Part shown: piece after piece, positions 58,962 through 64,000 of the stretch
Layout of the letters: the number at the start of each line of letters is the position of its first letter
Numbering within the stretch: position 1 is the stretch's first letter
Origin: Nonomuraea typhae
Lineage (GTDB): Bacteria > Actinomycetota > Actinomycetes > Streptosporangiales > Streptosporangiaceae
DNA: 64,000 nt
Direction of reading: 5' to 3'
Assembly (NCBI RefSeq): GCF_009760925.1
Contig: NZ_VRLV01000008.1
Span: forward strand, 310,001 to 374,000
Notes under the pieces: model-generated
Database searches by the model: none
What the model was told of the DNA's origin: nothing
Seen by the model: the letters and a program-made list of their open reading frames with translations, nothing else
Made by a program: the position numbers and the translations under genes

Positions 58962-59846
58962 TCACACGATCGGCGGACGGCCTAGTTTCACCATGCGCCA
59001 GGCGGTTTTCCAGGCCATGGGGCGGCGTTCGCCCGCCGGGGTGCGCAGCCCCTCGAAGAAGCCGCGGAACCACGCCCGCAGCGCCGGACCCGAGCCGCGC
59101 TCGCGTAGGAGCGTGAGCACGACCCAGTTGACCAGATACAGGGCGGCCAGCGGCCACGGCAGGTTGCGGCGGGCCAGCCAGACGCGGTTGCGGGCGTTGA
59201 GCCGGTAGAAGTCGGCGTGCCGGGTCGGCGGCACCTGCGGGTGGTACATGACCGTCTCGGCGTCGTACTCGATCCGGTACCCCTCGCCGAGCAGCCGCCA
59301 GGCGAGGTCCGTCTCCTCGTGCGCGTAGAAGAAGCGCTCGGGCAGCCCGCCCACCTGGAGGAAGGCCGAGCGGCGGATGGCCGAGGCGCCGCCGAGGAAC
59401 GTCGTCACCGGCGAGGAGCGCTGCGGGTCGCCGGCGCGCAGGCGCGGCACGTGCCGGCGCTGGCCGACGCCGCCGTCGGGGTCCATCACGCGGAAGGAGA
59501 TGACGGCCAGGTCGGGTTCGGTGGCGAAGCGGTCGCGCACGTGGGCGACGACCTTCTGGCTGGCGTACCAGCCGTCGTCGTCCAGGAACAGCACGACGTC
59601 GCCCGAGCACTCCTCGACGCCCCGGTTACGTCCGGCCGGGATGCCGGTGTTGTGCTCGAGGCGGACCGTTTTCACGGTCGCGGCCGAGCCCTCGGGTGGC
59701 GTCGCCGTCACCTCGGGCACGTCGGCCCCGTTGCCCACGATCACCACCTCGACGTCGCCGTCGACCTGGTTCAGCGCGGACTCGACCGCCCGGTTCAGCT
59801 CCGCGACCCGGTTGCCCATGGTGAGGATGACGCACGAGATCTTCAA
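58962..59846 (-). CDS. GT2-family glycosyltransferase
   Basis: The 294-residue protein has ISCVILTMGNRVAELNRAVE, VVIVGNGADVPEVT, NTGIPAGRNRGVEECSGDVV and LFLDDDGWYASQKVVAH (the D-x-D metal site). FYAHEETDLAWRLLGEGYRI, with the E-D catalytic acid, follows. It resembles rhamnosyl/galactofuranosyl-type inverting enzymes of WbbL kind. One or two C-terminal hydrophobic segments (LPWPLAALYLVNWVVLTLL) suggest membrane attachment. The TTG at 59846 is selected by AGGTGAT, 6 nt upstream, over a GTG ten codons earlier. It follows the CDP-alcohol enzyme cluster by 187 bp and probably belongs to that pathway. Confidence 0.88.
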   Translation of the reverse strand: MKISCVILTMGNRVAELNRAVESALNQVDGDVEVVIVGNGADVPEVTATPPEGSAATVKTVRLEHNTGIPAGRNRGVEECSGDVVLFLDDDGWYASQKVVAHVRDRFATEPDLAVISFRVMDPDGGVGQRRHVPRLRAGDPQRSSPVTTFLGGASAIRRSAFLQVGGLPERFFYAHEETDLAWRLLGEGYRIEYDAETVMYHPQVPPTRHADFYRLNARNRVWLARRNLPWPLAALYLVNWVVLTLLRERGSGPALRAWFRGFFEGLRTPAGERRPMAWKTAWRMVKLGRPPIV

Positions 59847-60033
59847 CGGGTCATCACCTGGACGCGTTGAAGGCACGAGCGGAGCATTCTTTCATGATCA
59901 CCGAGTCTGCTGGTTTGCACATTTCCTGTTATGGGTGGAGCTAAGGGTATCGGAACCGTGGGTGAACCCCCACCGAACGGCGGACGTCCGAACAATACGA
60001 CGGACGCCGAGCCTGACCGGTTCCTCCCTGAAA
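59847..60033 (-). other. Intergenic region between the GT2 and CDP-alcohol phosphotransferase genes
   Basis: This 187-bp gap holds a perfect 10-bp palindrome CGGACGTCCG (59981-59990) and a small GTGGG/CCCAC hairpin just before it (about 59958-59973). It probably contains a terminator for the upstream operon or a promoter for GT2. No gene is seen. Confidence 0.5.
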
Positions 60034-60801
60034 TCACGCAAGCCGCCTCGATGCCAGAATGCTCACCAGGTGCAACACCGTCTGCAACGCCGCGGCCACC
60101 AGGCAGGCCACCACGAGCACGCGGGTCGCGGTCATGGTTCCCGATGCCAGGTCGATCACCGCAGTGCCCAGCGCCAGCAGCGACAGCTCGATCGGTTGCA
60201 CGATCCGATGGAACTTGGTCGCCGACAGGATCCGCCGCCCCAGCCCCAGCAGCCCGGAGCGGAACTGCACGCCCGACGCCTCGCTGGCCGCCGTCAGCCC
60301 GCCCTTGGCCCTGGCCACGTCCACCAGGTCCGTCTCGGCCTTGATGAGGATCGCGCCCAGCGCGGCGGCGAAGCCCATCACGGTGTACCAGTCGGGCAGC
60401 ACCTGCGAGGCCCGCCAGCCCAGCCCGGCCAGGACCGCCGCCTCGGTGAAGTAGGCGCCCACCCGGTCGAGGTAGACGCCGGCCAGCGAGGTCTTGCCGG
60501 TCCAGCGGGCCAGCTCGCCGTCGGAGCAGTCGAGCAGCAGGTAGACCTGCACGAGCAGGACGCCCAGCAGCGCGCCCCACAGGCCCGGGATCGCCAGCGC
60601 GAACCCGGCCAGCACGCCCGCGATCGTCATCACCCAGGTGAGCTGGTTGGGCGTGACCCGCGTCCTGGCCAGCAGCCAGGTGACGCGGATCGAGATGGCG
60701 CGCATGTAGAGCACGCCCGCCCAGTGCTCGCCGTTTCTGCGGTCGAGGTGGCCCTCAGGCTGGGCGACCGCCCGCAGCTCAGCTACCGAAGGCCCGGACA
60801 T
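60034..60801 (-). CDS. CDP-alcohol phosphotransferase family protein lacking the fourth Asp
   Basis: The 255-residue protein has about six membrane helices. The family motif is D-x2-D-G-x2-A-R-x8-G-x3-D-x3-D. Here D91, D94, G95, A98, R99, G108 and D112 are present (LLLDCSDGELARW and SLAGVYLDRVGAYF), but the last aspartate, the proposed catalytic base, is Ala116. The TRVTPNQLTWVMTIAGVLAG opening is normal. It may use another base, have changed chemistry, or act as a partner of the intact enzyme at the end of the window. The start lies 23 bp inside the upstream dehydrogenase gene, so the two are tightly coupled. Confidence 0.85.
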   Translation of the reverse strand: MSGPSVAELRAVAQPEGHLDRRNGEHWAGVLYMRAISIRVTWLLARTRVTPNQLTWVMTIAGVLAGFALAIPGLWGALLGVLLVQVYLLLDCSDGELARWTGKTSLAGVYLDRVGAYFTEAAVLAGLGWRASQVLPDWYTVMGFAAALGAILIKAETDLVDVARAKGGLTAASEASGVQFRSGLLGLGRRILSATKFHRIVQPIELSLLALGTAVIDLASGTMTATRVLVVACLVAAALQTVLHLVSILASRRLA

Positions 60802-61837
60802 AGTCCGCCACCCGTCCGCGCACCTCGGAGTCCGACAGACGCATGTGCTCGAGGATGGTGTACCGGCCGGGACGGGTCGAGGGCGCCAGGATGACGGCCT
60901 CGGTGAACTGCTCCTCGCTCAGCCCGACGTCGCCGGGAGTGACCGGGAGCCGGTGCTGGCGCAGGCAGTCGACGACCTGCTGGAGTCGTCCCGCGTCCTC
61001 GCGCAGGAAGTAGCAGAACGCCGTGCCGATCCCGGCGAGTTCGCCGTGATTGGAGGTGCCGGGGAAAAGCTGGTCCACGGCATGAAGGATCTCATGATCC
61101 CCGCCACTCGAAGGCCGGGATGACCCGGCGATTACCATCGACATGCCCGACAGGATCAAGGATTCCGCCAGGACCGTCAGGAAAGCGTCGGACTCGATGG
61201 AGTCGCCGCGCCCGATCAGCGCCTCCGCCGAGGTGCGCGCCATCGAGCAGGCCAGGCCGTCGATCGGCTCGCCGCGCTCCACGTTGGCCAGCTGCCAGTC
61301 GTCGATCGCCGACAGGTTGCTGATCACGTCGCCCACGCCCGAGCGCACCAGCGACTCGGGCGCGTTGTGCACGAAGTCGAGGTCGACCAGGATCGCCAGC
61401 GGCATGGGCACGCCGAACGAGCCCTTGCCGCCCTCGTAGACCAGCGAGGCGGTGGGCGAGCAGATGCCGTCGTGGGAGAGGTTCGTGGCCACCGCGACCA
61501 TCGGGATGCCGGCCAGCGAGGCGGCGTACTTCGTGGCGTCGATGGTCCGGCCGCCGCCGACCCCCACCACCACCTCGTAGGCGCCCTTGCGCAGGTCGGC
61601 GCCGAGCGAGACGGCGGCGTCCACCGAGCCGTCGGCCACCCGGAACACCTCGGCCTCACCGAGGGTCGGGGCGATCAGGCCCTCGATGTGGTCACCCTGG
61701 CCGGGGCCGACGGCGACCGCGACCCTGCCACTGGTGGCCACCCTGCTGTCGTTGAGCACCGCGCCCAGCTGGGCGACGGCGCCCCGCCGTACCTCCATCG
61801 TGAGCGGCGCGGGCAGCATCCGCGCGAGAAGCGGCAT
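60779..61837 (-). CDS. sn-glycerol-1-phosphate dehydrogenase-like iron/zinc alcohol dehydrogenase
   Basis: The 352-residue protein belongs to the glycerol-dehydrogenase / sn-glycerol-1-phosphate-dehydrogenase family (archaeal EgsA, Bacillus AraM). The nucleotide-binding region has VVVGVGGGRTIDATKYAASL. Then come VAVATNLSHDGICSPTASLV, a substrate stretch typical of the G1P enzymes, and the metal ligands GGDHEILHAVDQLF and SNHGELAGIGTAF. It should reduce dihydroxyacetone phosphate to sn-glycerol-1-phosphate with NAD(P)H. The ATG at 61837 has GGGAGG 5 nt upstream; the frame is open further but without support. It sits between the nucleotidyltransferase (11 bp) and the CDP-alcohol enzyme (23-bp overlap). 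Confidence 0.85.
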   Translation of the reverse strand: MPLLARMLPAPLTMEVRRGAVAQLGAVLNDSRVATSGRVAVAVGPGQGDHIEGLIAPTLGEAEVFRVADGSVDAAVSLGADLRKGAYEVVVGVGGGRTIDATKYAASLAGIPMVAVATNLSHDGICSPTASLVYEGGKGSFGVPMPLAILVDLDFVHNAPESLVRSGVGDVISNLSAIDDWQLANVERGEPIDGLACSMARTSAEALIGRGDSIESDAFLTVLAESLILSGMSMVIAGSSRPSSGGDHEILHAVDQLFPGTSNHGELAGIGTAFCYFLREDAGRLQQVVDCLRQHRLPVTPGDVGLSEEQFTEAVILAPSTRPGRYTILEHMRLSDSEVRGRVADYVRAFGS

Positions 61838-61848
61838 CTGCGCCTCCC

Positions 61849-62580
61849 TCAGTAATTGACGGCGATAGCGCGGGCCTTGGCCAGGTCGTCGTGGTTGTCC
61901 ACCTCGACCCAGTCGACCTCGCCGATGGGCGCGACGTGGATCTGCTCGCCGCGGCCCACCATCTCCTGGTAACCGTCTTCGTAGTAGAGCTGCGGATCGC
62001 GCTCGAACGTGGTCTTGAGCGCGTCGGCCAGGCGCTCGGCGGCACCAGGACGGATCAGCGTGGCGCCGATGTACTCCCCGTAGGCGTCGGCGGGGTCCAT
62101 CAGCTTGGTGATGCGCTTGAGCGAGCCGCCCTCCAGGGTGACCTTCATCTCCTCGTCGGCCAGCTTCTTGACGTCGTCGACGGCCAGGAGGATGTCGCTG
62201 GTCTCCGGCGCCGACAGCAGCGTCTTCTCGACCGAGACCGGGTGGACGGTGTCGCCGTTGACCAGCAGCGCGCCCTGCGCGAAGTAGTCGCGCGCGCACC
62301 ACAGGGAGTAGGCGTTGTTCCACTCCTCTGCCTTGTCGTTGTACACGAGCGTGAGGGTGACGCCGTGGCGCTCCTCCAGCGCCGCCTTGCGCTCCTCGAC
62401 GGCCCGCGCCGCGTAGCCGATGATCACCACGACGTCCCGCAGCCCGACCTCGGCGAGGTTGCGCAGCGAGATGTCCATGATCGTGGTCTCACCGTCGACC
62501 GGCACGAGCGCCTTAGGCAGCGTGTCGGTGTACGGCCGCAGGCGTCGTCCGGCTCCAGCGGCCAGCACCATTCCCAGCAA
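61849..62580 (-). CDS. LicC-like nucleotidyltransferase (probable CDP-alcohol synthesis)
   Basis: The 243-residue nucleotidyltransferase has GMVLAAGAGRRLRPYTDTLP then KALVPV at the N-terminus, the NTP- and metal-binding loop. EEWNNAYSLWCARDYF is the N-N-x-Y-S-L motif of LicC-type phosphocholine/polyol-phosphate cytidylyltransferases. LLVNGDTVHPVSVE holds the catalytic Asp, and VDWVEVDNHDDLAKARAI is the second metal Asp region. It is likely to make a CDP-activated alcohol, possibly CDP-glycerol of the G1P series, given the neighbouring dehydrogenase. CTP use is inferred from family and context. The TTG at 62580 is preceded by GAGGAG at 6 nt. The next gene follows by 11 bp. Confidence 0.82.
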   Translation of the reverse strand: MLGMVLAAGAGRRLRPYTDTLPKALVPVDGETTIMDISLRNLAEVGLRDVVVIIGYAARAVEERKAALEERHGVTLTLVYNDKAEEWNNAYSLWCARDYFAQGALLVNGDTVHPVSVEKTLLSAPETSDILLAVDDVKKLADEEMKVTLEGGSLKRITKLMDPADAYGEYIGATLIRPGAAERLADALKTTFERDPQLYYEDGYQEMVGRGEQIHVAPIGEVDWVEVDNHDDLAKARAIAVNY

Positions 62581-62658
62581 CGTGCACTCCTCAGTCGTGC
62601 GTGACTCTTCAGGCCCCAAAGGTTAGTTGCCTTTTCGCCCTGGGAGGGTAATCCGCTC

Positions 62659-63282
62659 TTAGTCCTGTGTTCCCATATCCGTTGCTTCCACCCCAGATCG
62701 GGGCGCGGCAAGCCAGCAAGTAATGCTTTCCCAGCCGAACAGCAGCCACAGATATACCGCGAGCAACACGAACCCCGTCACCGGCAGCCCGATGATCACG
62801 ATCAGCGAGACCGCGATCATCCTCCCATCCCAGCCGAGTCCGAACGTGGTCAGCCAGGGCGGCGGGTAGACCCGCTGCTTGATCCGGTAGACCAGGTCGT
62901 AGTGGTGGAAGGCCATCGCCGACAGCAGCAGGAAGATCAACACCGGGTGTACGGCGTGGCCGAATCCGCAGGAGGCGATGAAGGTGTACTCGATCACCCG
63001 CAGGATCGGCGGGCACAGCCAGTCGAGCCGGCCGTCGTGCGGCGCGCTGCTGCCCGGCCCGGCCAGCAGCAGGGTCACGGCCGGGGCGAAGACGGCCAGC
63101 CCGTTGGCGCCGCCGACGCCGATGACCAGCAGGACGCCGGTGACGAAGGCGCCGGCGATGAGCGGCGGCAGCGGCGGCAACTGCCCGGCCACCAGCGCGC
63201 CCATGCCGCGCGAGAGCGGTCCGTCGTCGCGGTAGGCCACGACCTTGCTGACGGGCACCGGGGTCATCTGCACGGTGATCAT
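62659..63282 (-). CDS. DUF5941 family membrane protein
   Basis: The 207-residue protein opens with VSKVVAYRDDGPLSRGMGAL, then QLPPLPPLIAGAFVTGVLLV. About four or five membrane helices follow, with ILRVIEYTFIASCGFGHAVH and AFHHYDLVYRIKQRVYPPPW in between. DUF5941 often appears as the C-terminal part of actinobacterial CDP-alcohol phosphotransferases. Here the phosphotransferase is a separate gene 69 bp upstream, so this looks like a split form of that fusion. The conserved His/Tyr/Asp stretch HHYDLVYR may be functional. Role unknown; it is part of the same operon. Confidence 0.82.
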   Translation of the reverse strand: MITVQMTPVPVSKVVAYRDDGPLSRGMGALVAGQLPPLPPLIAGAFVTGVLLVIGVGGANGLAVFAPAVTLLLAGPGSSAPHDGRLDWLCPPILRVIEYTFIASCGFGHAVHPVLIFLLLSAMAFHHYDLVYRIKQRVYPPPWLTTFGLGWDGRMIAVSLIVIIGLPVTGFVLLAVYLWLLFGWESITCWLAAPRSGVEATDMGTQD

Positions 63283-63351
63283 GGTCGCGACCGCTTCGCT
63301 GCTCGTTGGCTCGTTCCTCGCGCTCTCACAGCGAGCTCCTTCGCTCCGGGA

Positions 63352-64000
63352 TCACGACATCGACCTCGCTATCCGCCCGATCAACGTGTAACAGGCGGCC
63401 ACACCGCCCCAGACGAGCAGGGCCAGGAAGGTGATGCGGGCGTTGAAGACCGCGGCGGTGATCGCGATCAGCGCCATCCGCTCCCCGATCGGCAGCACGA
63501 TGATCTTCTTCATCCAGCGGGTGAGGCTCTCGCGCTCCATCCGGTGGGCCAGTCCGAGCATCCCGCCCTGCTTGGGCACGCCGTAGCGTCCGCCGTCGGC
63601 CGACTCCAGCAGCGAGCGCGCCGGCTTGGCCCAGGCCGCGCCGACCCGCCCGGCGTCGGAGTTGGCCCCGGCGAAGGCGAAGTCGACCGAGTGCCGGAAC
63701 ACCTGGAGGATCATGGCCGCCACCGCGAGGTACCAGATGCCGTCCGGCCCGCCGTCCTCCCACGGCAGCGTGGCGGAGTACCCGAAGGCCAGCCCCACGT
63801 AGACGACGTACTCCTTCAGCCGGTCGGCCATCGCGTCCACCCAGGCGCCCAGCGGCGAGAAGGAGCGGGTGAAGCGGGCCAGCTGCCCGTCGAGGCAGTC
63901 GAGCACGAACGACAGATACAGCAGCACCGCCCCGGCGACCTGCGCCCCCCGCGTGCCGGCCGAGAACCACACGGCCGCGAGTACGGCGAGGCCGATCGAG
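63352..64000 (-). CDS. CDP-alcohol phosphotransferase, intact motif (5' end outside window)
   Basis: The C-terminal 215 residues or so are seen; the N-terminus lies beyond the window. The motif is complete: SFVLDCLDGQLARFTRS, then PLGAWVDAMADRLKEY gives all four aspartates (D-x2-D-G-x2-A-R-x8-G-x3-D-x3-D). Helices include IGLAVLAAVWFSAGTRG upstream and IVLPIGERMALIAITAAVFN near the end. It should join the phosphoalcohol from a CDP-alcohol to a lipid or inositol-like acceptor. It is the first gene visible of the minus-strand operon that runs through DUF5941, the nucleotidyltransferase, the dehydrogenase and the second phosphotransferase. Confidence 0.9.
   Translation of the reverse strand, partial: SIGLAVLAAVWFSAGTRGAQVAGAVLLYLSFVLDCLDGQLARFTRSFSPLGAWVDAMADRLKEYVVYVGLAFGYSATLPWEDGGPDGIWYLAVAAMILQVFRHSVDFAFAGANSDAGRVGAAWAKPARSLLESADGGRYGVPKQGGMLGLAHRMERESLTRWMKKIIVLPIGERMALIAITAAVFNARITFLALLVWGGVAACYTLIGRIARSMS

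Overview
The window is chromosomal DNA from a high-GC actinomycete, most likely of the Streptosporangiales (Nonomuraea-like). Grounds are the very GC-rich third positions, many GTG/TTG starts, a WhiB protein, a full set of coenzyme F420 genes (fbiA, fbiB, fbiC), DUF3499, an LCP ligase and long Pro/Gln-rich tails. The genus is inference. The gene order ahcY ... SIS isomerase - Trm112 - manB - DUF3499 / zincin-fold protein - whiB - fbiA - fbiB ... manC - glycosyltransferase ... LCP matches, with insertions, the Rv3248c-Rv3267 segment of Mycobacterium tuberculosis as I know it. This looks like conserved backbone with accessory blocks, not a genomic island. No tRNA, rRNA, CRISPR array, transposase or prophage gene was seen.

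Layout. 1-8 kb: a partial SRPBCC gene, a nitroreductase-like remnant, a divergent SpoIIM/RDD membrane pair, and three secreted eight-cysteine LVIVD-repeat paralogues with a DUF305 lipoprotein between two of them. 8-11 kb: two S-adenosylhomocysteine hydrolases of different subfamilies, then a MerR regulator. 11-17 kb: an amidotransferase-dead asparagine-synthetase homologue, a GerMN protein, a Ser/Thr kinase with five C-terminal repeats, and a histidine kinase without a partner. 17-22 kb: cation efflux plus the mannose-phosphate block and whiB. 22-33 kb: a disordered-tail membrane protein, fbiA-fbiB, an LPMO with a self-complementary leader, DoxX, a VWA protein and fbiC. 33-37 kb: a secreted peptidase, an AlkA-type glycosylase, a GPP34 protein and an APC permease.

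37-57 kb is a long cell-envelope region: GDP-mannose synthesis (manC), five glycosyltransferases, two GT-C-like membrane enzymes, two flippase-like LPG-synthase TM proteins, a methyltransferase, an SPFH-GYF/zinc-ribbon pair, two tandem secreted proteins built from FtsX-extracellular-domain-like modules, an LCP ligase and an acyltransferase. manB and the SIS isomerase at 18-20 kb can supply mannose-1-phosphate for manC. An ECF sigma/anti-sigma pair and an acetoacetate-decarboxylase-like enzyme follow. The last 5 kb is a minus-strand operon that enters from beyond the window: a CDP-alcohol phosphotransferase, DUF5941, a LicC-like nucleotidyltransferase, an sn-glycerol-1-phosphate-dehydrogenase homologue, a second CDP-alcohol phosphotransferase lacking one catalytic Asp, and a GT2. 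It reads as a pathway for an unusual polyol-phosphate lipid or polymer.

The two strongest non-coding signals are a structured element of about 94 bp present three times, always in the same orientation just after a minus-strand stop codon (9295, 16868, 58861), and the LPMO leader (26957-27026), where mutually exclusive pairings can hide or free the Shine-Dalgarno sequence.
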